Notes under the pieces: generated by a model
What the model was told of the DNA's origin: nothing
What the model saw: the letters and a program-made list of their open reading frames with translations, nothing else
The model's database searches: none
Assembly (NCBI GenBank): GCA_020852275.1
Contig: JADZBE010000014.1
Span: 1-64,000 of the forward strand
Direction: 5' to 3'
Source of the DNA: Phycisphaerales bacterium
GTDB taxonomy: Bacteria > Planctomycetota > Phycisphaerae > UBA1845
Length of the DNA: 64,000 bases
Position numbers and translations under genes: made by a program
Shown here: positions 34,701-42,845 of the stretch, piece by piece
Numbering within the stretch: position 1 is the stretch's first letter
Layout of the letters: the number at the start of each line of letters is the position of its first letter

Positions 34701-35134
34701 GCCGGCGATCCGGTGGGTCCGGCGTCCGGTTCTCGTCTGCGCCCCGCGGCTCGGTCGCCTCCCGCGTTTCGTTCGCGCACCGCGTCTGGCTCACCCCCCA
34801 CGGCGTCGATCAACGTCAGCACGCGAAGGCGCTCGGCCTCGATCTCCGCTCCTCCCGCGCCCTCGCCGGGGCGCGCCTCCCAAGCGGGGAACAACATGCA
34901 CCGCGATCCCGCGAACAACTCCGCGTCGTCGAGCGCGTGGTCGGCTTCTTCAAGGTGGGCCGTAACGTAGAGGATGATCCGCGTGGAGTGCCGCGCGAGC
35001 AGCGCCGCCGTCATGGGCGCAGAGGATCCCCACAGCCCGCCGACGTGGACCACCCCCCCGGAGAGGTCGTCGATCCGCCGGGCCAGCGCCAGATGCTCCG
35101 AATCGTCAGTGACGCCTCGAATCGAAAGGGTCAC
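31718..35134 (-). CDS. mfd: transcription-repair coupling factor Mfd
   Basis: DNA translocase that removes RNA polymerase stalled at lesions and recruits UvrA. From GTG 35134 the protein is 1138 residues, matching the usual 1150. Order: UvrB-like domain (VVHVGGLWGSSAP onward), RNA polymerase-interacting region around VELKSGEYVVHATHGIALF, then the RecG-like helicase with Walker A CGDVGYGKTELA near 620, DEEQ box VVIDEEQRFGVEHKE near 720, SATPIPRTLHMA, the GRVGRSKHRGYCYLL motif, and the C-terminal TRCF domain (HIPESYIGSERARIEAYRRIA). The start is uncertain: an ATG at 35212 is possible, but the long open frame upstream to 35857 lies inside the epimerase gene. An insert in the N-terminal domain is rich in Arg/Ala/Gly. 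Confidence 0.93.
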   Translation of the reverse strand: MTLSIRGVTDDSEHLALARRIDDLSGGVVHVGGLWGSSAPMTAALLARHSTRIILYVTAHLEEADHALDDAELFAGSRCMLFPAWEARPGEGAGGAEIEAERLRVLTLIDAVGGEPDAVRERNAGGDRAAGRRREPDAGPTGSPARLSLIVAPIQALMQPTPPRSALRASARVLTVGDEADPLDLLAWCVEHGYERLELVESPGDAAQRGDIFDVFPPGEPQPMRVQFLGDRVEAIRRFDVGTQRSGEALRMLTLTAMKAAAAPDLGVADLISYLPDDAVVVLDNPSEIGELAQTYLRRLEEGRAVPGVFPVEDVFAATQRLRQVHLSRFGSAAVRGETTVDFGVRSVTRFEGKSEDAVAELLRLAQTRRIHVICENDGERDRLRELLAGHRGESSGSGEAGAASKSSSASERACAIELHLGRMHRGFEWTRAQTMVLPHHEIFHRYQHRRRLRRVHTGRAIESWVELKSGEYVVHATHGIALFTGMETMRKGESAKLEEFLVLEFAEGAKLFVPTSQVDLVQKYIGAGGHKPVLSTLGGKRWKKTKERVAAAVEDMADSLLRLQAMRTAAEGTAYPADTPWQREFENAFPYEETEDQIVVARELKDDLCRPRPMDRLVCGDVGYGKTELAMRAAFKVVEHGRQVAVLVPTTILAEQHYETFRERFADYPFVVGCLSRFRTGGEQKKLIEAARKGHVDVVIGTHRLLSKDVGFADLGMVVIDEEQRFGVEHKERLKQLRETVDVVTLSATPIPRTLHMAMTGLRDISTLQTPPMDRRSIATQVVPFSDGLVREAVLRELNREGQVFFVHNYVRSIHAMADHVRAIVPDARVLYGHGQMHEHELEDVMFRFAHREADVLVCTTIIESGIDIPSANTIFINHADRFGLADLHQLRGRVGRSKHRGYCYLLLPQDKPARPKAVKRLKAIEEFSDLGAGFRIAMRDLEIRGAGNLLGAEQSGHIAAVGYDLYCKMLEQTVRRMKNEPDPLPPPVHLELEVVAHIPESYIGSERARIEAYRRIASCPTLPDLQQLERDLADAFGSPPKEVTQLMELVELRVRAAAFGIRSIILRRPDVVFTIGKMSAAQAVFEGAPGTVRMPDAQTVHLRLPPKYMEPGTLTAVLRRMMVKAATRASGELVRP

Positions 35135-35253
35135 GCGGGTTTCATAAGCGATGCGCGATCGGCAGGCAAACGTGCAGCGCGGAACTTCGGCGCGCCGGCA
35201 GGGCAACCGCATTCCAAGGCCAGCCGGGCGCGCGGCGACTTGCTTGCTCAGCG

Positions 35254-36207
35254 TTATTCCGAGGCGAAGAGATCGGTCAAGGCGTCCGACAAGTGCGGAA
35301 AGCGAAACTGAAAGCCGCGATCCTTCAGGCGTTGCGAAACCAGGTAGCGCCCGTAGAGGGCCAGCTCCGGATCCGTGCGCAGCAGCAGCGGCGCGCCGAG
35401 ACGGACCATCCACGCGAACGCGGGCAGCCCGATGCGCACGCCCAGGGTCTTGCGCAACTCGCGCATGAAGGCTCGCTGCGGAAGCGGGTTCGGCGCCGTG
35501 GCGATGTACGCGCCTTCCATCGTCGCGTCCGTCAGGGCGCATTCGAACAGGCGATTCATGTCGGCTTCGTGGATCCAGCTCATGCCCTGCGCGCCGCAGC
35601 CCACGGTTCCGCCCAGCCCGAGTTGCGCCAGCATCCGAAGCCGCGCCAGCGCGCCGCCGCCGGCGCCTCGATCGCGCCCGATCACGAAGCTCGGCCGGAG
35701 CACGACCCACCGCTGCGCGGGAAGCACGCTCGAGTGGAATGCCTCTTCCCACGCGCGGCCGATGGTCGGCGCGAACCCGACGCCGAAGGGAGAATCCTCG
35801 GTGCAGATGACCTCCGGAGGGTCGCCGTAAATATGAGCGGTGCTCATCTGCACCCACACGGGCGGGGGCGAGGCGACGTGCCGCAGCGCTGTTCCCAGGA
35901 CGCGCGTCGCTTCCACGCGCGATCGGAGGATTTCATCCTGATGGTCCGGAGTCTTGACGCAGTCCACGGTGCGACCGACGAGATTGACAAGCCCCGCCGC
36001 GCCGTCGAGTTCACGACTCCAATCGCCGAGGGTGCGGGCATCCCACGGCACGTGCCGCCACGGACCGGAGACTTTCGGCGCGCTGCGGGAAAGCAGAACC
36101 ACTTTCGCGCCGCCGGCGGAGAGGTGCGTCGCCAGCGACAGCCCCAGGAAGCCGCTGCCTCCGGCGATGACCACTGGACTGAACGGCGCCGGGTCTTTCA
36201 TCCGCAC
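35254..36207 (-). CDS. TIGR01777-family epimerase (SDR-type, YfcH-like)
   Basis: A 317-residue NAD(P)-binding protein of the extended SDR type. The Rossmann start [19 protein letters not shown] (about 11-29), the active-site region [11 protein letters not shown] with Tyr in the YG position, [14 protein letters not shown], and [13 protein letters not shown] are typical of the TIGR01777 family, with its DUF1731 C-terminal tail ([11 protein letters not shown]...[18 protein letters not shown]). Members are linked to cell division (SulA-like) or sugar metabolism, but no reaction has been established. GTG 36207 with GGAG seven bases upstream sets the start. It is flanked by hpt and mfd on the same strand. 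Confidence 0.85.
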   Translation of the reverse strand: MRMKDPAPFSPVVIAGGSGFLGLSLATHLSAGGAKVVLLSRSAPKVSGPWRHVPWDARTLGDWSRELDGAAGLVNLVGRTVDCVKTPDHQDEILRSRVEATRVLGTALRHVASPPPVWVQMSTAHIYGDPPEVICTEDSPFGVGFAPTIGRAWEEAFHSSVLPAQRWVVLRPSFVIGRDRGAGGGALARLRMLAQLGLGGTVGCGAQGMSWIHEADMNRLFECALTDATMEGAYIATAPNPLPQRAFMRELRKTLGVRIGLPAFAWMVRLGAPLLLRTDPELALYGRYLVSQRLKDRGFQFRFPHLSDALTDLFASE

Positions 36208-36234
36208 AGTATATCTCCGGTTTGGGCGCGGAGG

Positions 36235-36774
36235 CTACCGCGCCTCCTGCGTGAGCACGGCGATGTACGGCAGGTTGCGGTAGTGGTTGTCGTAGTCCAT
36301 CCCGTAGCCGACGACGAATTCGTCTTCAATGTCGAAGCCGACGAACTCCACCACGACGTCGCGCGGGGCCTTGTTCGGCTTGCGCAGCAGCGTGGCGGCC
36401 TTGATGCTGCGCGGTCCGCGTCGCGCAAGTTCCGACCGCACGAGGCGGATGGTCTTCCCCGTATCGAGAATGTCATCCACGATCAGCACGTCCTGCCCGC
36501 GCAGATCCGCGGCGATGTCCCGCGTGAGCCGCGCCTCGACGGACTCGGTGGCCTTGCCGGGGTACGAAGAGACCGTGATCAGTTCAAGCCGCATCTTCAC
36601 CGGCATGTGCCGGATCAGGTCGGCCAGAAAGATGATCGCCCCGTTGAGGATGGTGACGAGGGTCAGGTGCCCGTCGAGCGCGGGGTACGACGCGACAATC
36701 TCGCCGGCCAATTCGCGGATGCGCCGGTCGAGCTGTTCGCGCGAAATGAGGATGCGAGCGATGTCCTTCTCCAT
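36235..36774 (-). CDS. hpt: hypoxanthine phosphoribosyltransferase
   Basis: Purine salvage enzyme converting hypoxanthine (and usually guanine) with PRPP to IMP/GMP. It is 179 residues, normal for the family. It has VTILNGAIIFLADLIRHM, the flexible loop with SSYPG (69-73), the PRPP-binding VLIVDDILDTGKT (96-108), and KPNKAPRDVVVEFVGFDIEDEFVVGYGMDYDNHYRNLPYIAVL, the purine-binding end. Start ATG 36774 matches family N-termini (MEKDIARILIS). The open frame continuing upstream translates repeat DNA and is excluded. The stop is 27 bp ahead of the epimerase gene on the same strand, so co-transcription is likely. Confidence 0.93.
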   Translation of the reverse strand: MEKDIARILISREQLDRRIRELAGEIVASYPALDGHLTLVTILNGAIIFLADLIRHMPVKMRLELITVSSYPGKATESVEARLTRDIAADLRGQDVLIVDDILDTGKTIRLVRSELARRGPRSIKAATLLRKPNKAPRDVVVEFVGFDIEDEFVVGYGMDYDNHYRNLPYIAVLTQEAR

Positions 36775-36860
36775 GGGCACATTGTAACGACAGCGGCGTT
36801 GCGGGCGATTGCAGGCCCATCGCTTTTTCTGGGCCGCGCTTTTCCATGCCGCACCTTGCA

Positions 36861-37012
36861 CAGCCGCGCCTTTCAGAGCCGCGACCGTGAGGGAGCGAGT
36901 GCCGCCGCATCGGTTGCGGGTGAACTCTCTCAAGAACGTGCCCGCCCGGGATGCGGCGAGACTCGCTTGCTGACGCGCGCGGCTCTGTCAGCGCCGCGAC
37001 CGTGAGGGAGGG
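36861..37012. repeat. GCCGCG-family repeats between hpt and glgX
   Basis: Copies occur at 36861-36897 (a partial copy, then GAGCCGCGACCGTGAGGGAG) and at 36991-37012 (GCCGCGACCGTGAGGGAGGG), both in the same orientation. They fill most of the 271-bp gap between the hpt start and the glgX stop; no gene is seen. Confidence 0.7.
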
Positions 37013-37045
37013 AGTGTTCCCGTCCCCATCCAAGACCAGCCGCCT

Positions 37046-39322
37046 TCAGGAGTCGTCGGGGGCAGATGCCAGCAAATTGGTGGAGAACGCGCGCAAACGC
37101 AGCACACCGGGGATGGCGCCCTTGCGGTCGGATCGCCCCACGGAGCTTATTAGTTGCGTCCACGTGCGGGCGAGGGCGAGCGACGGCAGTTGGAAGCGGA
37201 CGGCGCGGGCGTTTGCATTGAGCAATAGCAACAGGGTCCGGGCGTGGGAGGATGAAGATATATGTTCGTGTCGCAACATGCCGAGGGCGCGGAGCGCCGG
37301 GTCGTGCCAGTCAGCGGGCGTCAATTCCCGGCCATCGGGCCGCAGCCATGTCACGTCCTTGATGCCGCACTCACAATGGCATTGACCTGTGAGAAATGAA
37401 GCGCCTCGAAGGAGCGGGTAATTGCGGCGCAGCGCGAAGAGTTGACGCGCATAGGCGAGCAGGCTCGGCGCTTCTGCGTTCCAGCCGGACTCTGCACTGC
37501 TCCCTTCTTGTGAGGAAACTGCTTCGGAATCGCTTTGGCATTGCGACCCTCCCGCAGACTCTGTTGCACAACCGAGCCGCGACCGTGAGGGAGCGAGGGT
37601 CTCGCTCCGAACCGGCGGGTTCTGAAACAGCGTCTCAGCCCCTTCCCGGGGGGGAGGGGGATGAATGCCTGCTGTCACACATGGCCAGTGCAGCCAGGAG
37701 GTTTGATTGTCCTGGCAGTAGGCGTTGTTGTTGCCTTGCTGGGATTGTCCCAGTTCGTCGCCGGCGCGGAGCATGGGAACGCCCTGAGCAAGAGCGACGG
37801 TGGCGAGCATGTTGCGCCGGGCGCGATCCCGCAGGCGGATGATGCGCCGGTCGCGGGTCGGACCTTCCACGCCCCAATTGCAACTGGCATTGTCCTGCTG
37901 GCCGTCGCGGCCTTCCTCGCCATTGTTGTGGTTGCGGCGATTCTCATAAGTGGTCAGATCCTGCACTGTAAAACCGTCGTGGCAGGCGACATAGTTCATT
38001 CCGGAAAGCGCCGAGCCCTTCGCGGCGAAGACGTCGCTGCTTCCGGTCAGTGCATAGGCCATCCCCGCGGCCTGCCCCGCGTCGCCGCGCCAGAATCGGC
38101 GGACCGTGTCGCGGAAGCGATCGTTCCATTCGGGCCATCCGCGCGGGAATCGGCCCAGCGCATAGCCGTCGGCCTGCGCGTCCCACGGCTCGGCAATCAG
38201 CTTCACGCCGGAGAGCACCGAGTCTGCCGCCATTTCGGCGATCAGCGGATGATCCGGATCGAAGCCGTGTTCGCCCCTTGCCAGCGCGGAGGCGAGGTCC
38301 AGCCGGAAGCCGTCCACGTGCATTCGCTCCACCCAGTATCGCAGCGCATCGAGCACGAGCCGCCGCGTCGCGGAGTGATTCGTGTTGAGCGTGTTGCCGC
38401 AGCCGGTGACGTTGATGCAGCGCCCTTCCGCGTCGAGCCGGTAGGAAGTCGCGTGGTCCAGCCCTCGCAGGCAAAGCGTCGGTCCGGTCTCGTCGCCCTC
38501 GACGGTGTGGTTGAAGACCACGTCGAGAATCACCTCGATCCCGCGGGCGTGGAACGCCTGCACCATCTGCTTGAACTCGACGACCTGCTGCCCGCGGTCG
38601 CTGGAGGCAAACCGCGCGTCCGGCGCGAAGAAGCCGATCGGGTCGTAGCCCCAGTAGTTGGTCAGCCCTTTCTCGATCAGCCAGCGCCGCGTCAAGGCGT
38701 GCTGCACGGGAAGCAGCTCGACGGCCGTGACGCCCAGGGCGCAGAGGTGATCGAGGATGGGCGGGGCGCACAGGCCCAGGTATCGGCCGCGATCCCGCGG
38801 CGGCACGTCGGGATGGAGCATCGTCGTGCCTTTGACGTGGCACTCGTACAGGAGCGTATCGGACCAGGGCGTGCGCGGCGCGCGGTCGTCGCACCAGTTG
38901 AAGGCGTCGTCCACCAGGACGCTGCGCGGCACGAAGAGAGAGCTGTCGCGGTCATCGCGCGTGGTCGGCTCGGCGTTCGGCAGTCGCCGCGCGTCGCACA
39001 CCGCGTCGTCCCAGCGGATGCAACCCGCCACGGCGCGGGCGCGAGGATCGAGCAGGAGCTTGGCGGGATTGAATCGCAGCCCGCGGCGCGGGTCCCAGGG
39101 GCCGTGCGCGCGGAGACCGTAGAGCTGCCCCGCCGAAAGCCCCGGCGCATGCGCGATCCACTCCCCGTCGGCGCGGCGCACCAAGGGGATTCTCCGGGTC
39201 TCATGCACGCCGTTCTGATCGAACAGGCAGAGGTCGATGCGCTCCGCGGTCTCGGAGAAGACGCGGAATTCATGCGCGCTGAGTGGACCTTCGGCGGATG
39301 CGGCGTCTGTCTGGTGGCTCAT
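37046..39322 (-). CDS. glgX: glycogen debranching enzyme GlgX (isoamylase-type)
   Basis: Hydrolyses alpha-1,6 branches of glycogen limit dextrins. The 758-residue product has an N-terminal CBM48-like domain and a GH13 barrel: VILDVVFNHT (264-273), catalytic nucleophile Asp342 in VDGFRLDLASAL, general acid Glu378 in LIAEPWD, and Asp449 in CHDGFT. NNGEEGRDGQQDNASCNWG and GDELGQSQQGNNNAYCQDN are GlgX signatures. Residues about 551-617 are a Ser/Glu/Pro-rich insert not found in the family, part of which (around 576-584) is translated from a dispersed repeat. The insert precedes LLAYARQLFALRRNYPLLRG, where the normal sequence resumes. No other glycogen genes are adjacent. Confidence 0.9.
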   Translation of the reverse strand: MSHQTDAASAEGPLSAHEFRVFSETAERIDLCLFDQNGVHETRRIPLVRRADGEWIAHAPGLSAGQLYGLRAHGPWDPRRGLRFNPAKLLLDPRARAVAGCIRWDDAVCDARRLPNAEPTTRDDRDSSLFVPRSVLVDDAFNWCDDRAPRTPWSDTLLYECHVKGTTMLHPDVPPRDRGRYLGLCAPPILDHLCALGVTAVELLPVQHALTRRWLIEKGLTNYWGYDPIGFFAPDARFASSDRGQQVVEFKQMVQAFHARGIEVILDVVFNHTVEGDETGPTLCLRGLDHATSYRLDAEGRCINVTGCGNTLNTNHSATRRLVLDALRYWVERMHVDGFRLDLASALARGEHGFDPDHPLIAEMAADSVLSGVKLIAEPWDAQADGYALGRFPRGWPEWNDRFRDTVRRFWRGDAGQAAGMAYALTGSSDVFAAKGSALSGMNYVACHDGFTVQDLTTYENRRNHNNGEEGRDGQQDNASCNWGVEGPTRDRRIIRLRDRARRNMLATVALAQGVPMLRAGDELGQSQQGNNNAYCQDNQTSWLHWPCVTAGIHPPPPREGAETLFQNPPVRSETLAPSRSRLGCATESAGGSQCQSDSEAVSSQEGSSAESGWNAEAPSLLAYARQLFALRRNYPLLRGASFLTGQCHCECGIKDVTWLRPDGRELTPADWHDPALRALGMLRHEHISSSSHARTLLLLLNANARAVRFQLPSLALARTWTQLISSVGRSDRKGAIPGVLRLRAFSTNLLASAPDDS
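37570..37599. repeat. GCCGCG-family repeat inside glgX
   Basis: One copy, AACCGAGCCGCGACCGTGAG followed by GGAGCGAGGG, lies within the glgX frame. It is read antisense to the repeat as LAPSRSRLG. It sits in the non-conserved insert between the catalytic barrel and the C-terminal part, so the frame is kept and the core fold is probably not disturbed. Confidence 0.75.
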
Positions 39323-39443
39323 GGAAAACCGTCGGCGAACCGGTCCGTCTCATTTCATCTGCTGCGGCTGGGCAGCGATTTCCTGGATGAGAGCTTACAA
39401 CCCGGAAGGGTGAATGCACAGGTTGGGATTCTGTGCTCCTTGC

Positions 39444-39550
39444 ACCGATTGGGAAACCGGTGCCACATTCACCGGTTGGAAGCCGGTGCCACACTTCACC
39501 GGTTGCAAACCGGTTCCATACTTCACCGGTTGGAAACCGCCGCCACACTC
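39444..39550. repeat. 27-bp tandem array with palindromic core
   Basis: Four head-to-tail units begin at 39444, 39471, 39498 and 39525, each 27 bp (the last is 26). The consensus is ACCGGTTGGAAACCGGTGCC followed by ACACTTC. The core ACCGGTT-GGA-AACCGGT is self-complementary. The array lies about 120 bp upstream of the glgX start codon, in the 367-bp gap between glgX and the metalloprotease gene. Confidence 0.8.
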
Positions 39551-39577
39551 AGACCCTTCCGCGCAGGGAACAAGAAA

Positions 39578-39609
39578 GCCCCTCATGATCGCCTTGGATC
39601 ATGAGGGGC
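39578..39609 (-). terminator. Rho-independent terminator after the metalloprotease gene
   Basis: A perfect 13-bp inverted repeat, GCCCCTCATGATC (39578-39590) and GATCATGAGGGGC (39597-39609), has a 6-base loop. On the minus strand it is followed by TTTCTTGTTC. It lies 81 bases past the stop of the metalloprotease gene. Confidence 0.75.
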
Positions 39610-39689
39610 ATCGTGGTCCACAGGTGCCTTTCGAAGGATAAGGCCGCGAGAAAAACTCCCTCGCCCTCATCCCGCCCGACGCGCTCCGC

Positions 39690-42600
39690 CTACTTGCCTC
39701 CCGTCGGACGCATGAACGACACGCCTCCTCCACCGCCGCCGCCGAACTCGTTCAGCTCCGGCGCGAGCATCCGCTCGATGCGCGACTTGCAGGCCGTCAG
39801 GTGCGCCTGCGAGGCGAAGTCCGCCTTGTTCGCCGACAGGATCTTGTCGATGTCCGCGGCCGTGCGCTTCAGCGAGTACTGCACCATCGCGTGCAGGTCC
39901 GGCGAGATGGCCGAGCCGGGCTGCGAACGGACAAGCGGCTCGACGACGCCGAGATACTCGCGCTGCAGCGACCGGCGCACGCTGGAGAGGAACGGGTTGC
40001 CATCGTTCCACGTCCCGTCGGTGAGGCGCTTGAGGTTCGTCGCGTCCGACCAGCAGGCCTTCTCCAGACGCTGGATGTACTCGGCGGCGGTGAACTTGTC
40101 GCTGCCGTTGGCTTTCAGCTCCGCGTCGTGGATGCGGCGCAGCGTGTTCGGGAACCAGCGGTCGAAGAGATTGGACCACTGGAGCGAGGCGATGGTGGCG
40201 TGCACCGGGAAGTCCACGGTCATCGTCGCGTCCATGCCGTCGTGCCACCACCGCGGCGGCGCGAGGTGATTGAGCACCTTTTCGTCGAACGTGAAGAACT
40301 TGTCCGACAGCACCGTCTCCTCCAGGAAGGTCATCGCGCGGCGCTGCGTCTCCGCATCGATCATGGTGAACGGCGTCGGCGCCGCTCCGTCGCCGCGGTG
40401 CGAGCGGGAGAAGTACTGCCCGCCGATGTACCGCCCGACGAAGTCCAGCACCCGCGCCCGCTGGAACACCAGCGTCATGTACGTCTGCGTCAGGTGATAC
40501 CAGCTCTCGCCGTCCTTCACCGCCCAGGTGAGCACGTCGGCCATGCGCTTGTCCATCAGCGTCGTCTGCTCCTTGGCCCAGTCGATGGGGTTCTTGGTGC
40601 AGTCGAAGCGGTTGACGCGCGGGTCGGCGCCGAGCATCGAGGCATCCTCGTCGGTGGCGTACGCCAGCTCCGGCTCCGCGGCGCGCGAGGCGATCTGCTT
40701 GAGCATCTCCTCCTCGCCCGACGGCGCGCCGGCAAACGACGCCGCGCCGCCCGAACCGCCCGCCGCAGAGGCCGCCATGCCCGCAGCGCCCGCGTCCATC
40801 ATGACGCTCGCATCACCTGACTCGATCGCCTTCCTCGCCTCGGGAGGAAGCTGCGCCAGCACTTCGGCCGGGATGTTCCTGGCATCGGTCGAGCCTGCAG
40901 CGGGCGCCGCAGTCTCGCCGGCCTTCTCGGCCTTCTTGCCGCGCTTGCCCTCGGGCTTGTCCTTCGGCTCCTCGCCGGCGCCGGTCGCGGCCCCGTCTTT
41001 CGCGCCCTCCGCGTCCTTGCCCTTGAAGTTGGCGTCGAACGGGCGGTAGCCGTACTCGATCGCCCAGTAGTCATACGGGCCGATCGTCGGCGTGATGAAG
41101 CGGTGGTCCTTCGTAAGATCCGCGAAGAACAGCGCGGGGTTGTAGTCCATCACCGAGCCGGTGGTGGCCTCGTTCTTCTTCGCGCGCGCCTTGATTTCCT
41201 CGAGCGTCCAGACCGAGCTGGCGATGAAGTTGTGCCGCAGCCCCAGCGTGTGCCCGACCTCGTGCATGACGACTTCCTTGATGACCTCGTAGAGGAACTC
41301 GTCCTTGCGCTCGCGCGGAGCGGTGGCGAGCAGCGCGCCGGCGTAGGCCATCTGCTGCTTCATGCCTTCGACGTAGTCGCAGACGGCGCATCCGTTGGCG
41401 CGGGCGCGCTTCTGCAGCATCGCGTGCGCGTCGAGCTTCGGCTCGTCGCGGAAGCTGAGCGTTTCCCAGTCGCGTGTCGGACGCCGCCACTGCGGATACG
41501 CCGCCAGGAACCGCTCCAGCACCGGGTCGGACAGCTTGCTCGTCACCAGCGCGTCGGGCGTCAGCGTGCCCATCTCCGTCTCGAAGAAGCGGACCATCGA
41601 GTCGTCGAACACGATGTCGGCGTCGTAAATCTGCCCGGTGAACGGGTTGGCGCGGTGCGGACCCATCGCAAAGCCGCCCCCGGTCACAATCCAGCGGAAG
41701 AAGCTGTAGCGCATGTCCTCCGGGTCGAGGTTGCGCCACTCGTTGTCGTCGGTCTGCTGACGGACCTCGACGGCGTTCAGGAAACCGCACTTCTCGTAGG
41801 CCTTGTTCCATTCGAGGATGCCGTCGCGCACGGCGCGGCGGAACTGCACGGGCACGGTCTTCTCGATGTAGTAGATGATCGGCTGCTTCGGCTCGCACAG
41901 CGCCAAGCTGGGGTCGCGCTTCACAAGCTGCCAGCGGTCCACGTAGCGATTGAACAGGTCGCGCGATTCGACGGACTTGGACCAGTCCTGATTCGCGGTG
42001 AGGAAATAGCCCACGCGGTCGTCGGCGATGCGCGGCTGATAGTCGGACTTGGGCAGCTTCCAGAAGCTGTAATGCACGCCCGTTTTCCCGTAGGAGCCGG
42101 GCGGCGAACCTTGCGACGTCGCCAGGTCCACGCCGATTTCGACGTTCAGCTCGAACGTCTTCTTCTTGGTCCAGCGGCTCAGACCAGGGTTGATCCCGCC
42201 GGCGCCCGTGCCGCCGAAAAACGAGTCAAACCCCTGCGACATCCAGCCGATGTCCGCGAAGTCGCTCTTGAGCAACGCGCCGAAGTCGATCACCGGATCG
42301 CCGCCGGGCGCCTTGGTCAGGATCGGCACGGCCACGCGGATGCGGTCGGGGTACGTTCGCTTGACGGCGTCGTCCACTTCCTCGTTCTCATTGCGGACAT
42401 AGCGCGTCTCCGGCTCGACCAGCAGAAGCTGCTTGCCGAAAATCTCCCACTTCACCACGCTCTGCGCCAGCGGGAAGCCGGTGAAAAAGCCGCCGGCCGT
42501 CACGCTCGTGGAGATCATGAACTGCTCGCCGAGGAAGCTCGATGGGATCTGGCAGAGGAGTTTTTCAGGGTCTTTGTCCTTGGCATCATCGCCGTAGGAC

Positions 42601-42845
42601 CACAGCGTCAGCAGCCCCTTCTGCGCGACCATGTCCTTGGTGACGTCCTTGAAATCGGGGAACTCCTCGTCGCCGCCGCCGGGCTTGCCCGGGCCTTTCA
42701 TCATCATGCCCGAGACGACCTGGCTGAGGTCCAGCGCCTCCTCCTTGTTGCCCGCATCCTTCGGCGCGTCTTTCGGCGGATCGCCGAGCACCGGCTGAAG
42801 GGCGAGTACGGCGACCCCCAGCGCCAACCACAGTTGCCTTCTCAT
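39690..42845 (-). CDS. secreted zinc-dependent metalloprotease (DUF5117/DUF5118-type)
   Basis: A 1051-residue exported peptidase. A signal peptide (LWLALGVAVLALQPVLG, about 4-20) is followed by the large N-terminal domains typical of this family. The active site VVMHEVGHTLGLRHNF has HEVGH at 528-532, giving the HExxHxxGxxH zinc motif of the metzincin type. After that, residues roughly 610-720 are a low-complexity Ala/Gly/Lys/Glu stretch that interrupts the otherwise conserved sequence. AAGGAG ahead of ATG 42845 sets the start; an open frame to 42911 is not supported. It appears monocistronic, with a hairpin terminator behind it. The natural substrate is unknown. Confidence 0.85.
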   Translation of the reverse strand: MRRQLWLALGVAVLALQPVLGDPPKDAPKDAGNKEEALDLSQVVSGMMMKGPGKPGGGDEEFPDFKDVTKDMVAQKGLLTLWSYGDDAKDKDPEKLLCQIPSSFLGEQFMISTSVTAGGFFTGFPLAQSVVKWEIFGKQLLLVEPETRYVRNENEEVDDAVKRTYPDRIRVAVPILTKAPGGDPVIDFGALLKSDFADIGWMSQGFDSFFGGTGAGGINPGLSRWTKKKTFELNVEIGVDLATSQGSPPGSYGKTGVHYSFWKLPKSDYQPRIADDRVGYFLTANQDWSKSVESRDLFNRYVDRWQLVKRDPSLALCEPKQPIIYYIEKTVPVQFRRAVRDGILEWNKAYEKCGFLNAVEVRQQTDDNEWRNLDPEDMRYSFFRWIVTGGGFAMGPHRANPFTGQIYDADIVFDDSMVRFFETEMGTLTPDALVTSKLSDPVLERFLAAYPQWRRPTRDWETLSFRDEPKLDAHAMLQKRARANGCAVCDYVEGMKQQMAYAGALLATAPRERKDEFLYEVIKEVVMHEVGHTLGLRHNFIASSVWTLEEIKARAKKNEATTGSVMDYNPALFFADLTKDHRFITPTIGPYDYWAIEYGYRPFDANFKGKDAEGAKDGAATGAGEEPKDKPEGKRGKKAEKAGETAAPAAGSTDARNIPAEVLAQLPPEARKAIESGDASVMMDAGAAGMAASAAGGSGGAASFAGAPSGEEEMLKQIASRAAEPELAYATDEDASMLGADPRVNRFDCTKNPIDWAKEQTTLMDKRMADVLTWAVKDGESWYHLTQTYMTLVFQRARVLDFVGRYIGGQYFSRSHRGDGAAPTPFTMIDAETQRRAMTFLEETVLSDKFFTFDEKVLNHLAPPRWWHDGMDATMTVDFPVHATIASLQWSNLFDRWFPNTLRRIHDAELKANGSDKFTAAEYIQRLEKACWSDATNLKRLTDGTWNDGNPFLSSVRRSLQREYLGVVEPLVRSQPGSAISPDLHAMVQYSLKRTAADIDKILSANKADFASQAHLTACKSRIERMLAPELNEFGGGGGGGVSFMRPTGGK

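Noticed and set aside
35135-35857. N-terminal extension of Mfd
   Set aside because: It runs through the epimerase gene in another frame, is Arg-rich, and would make Mfd about 240 residues longer than the family.
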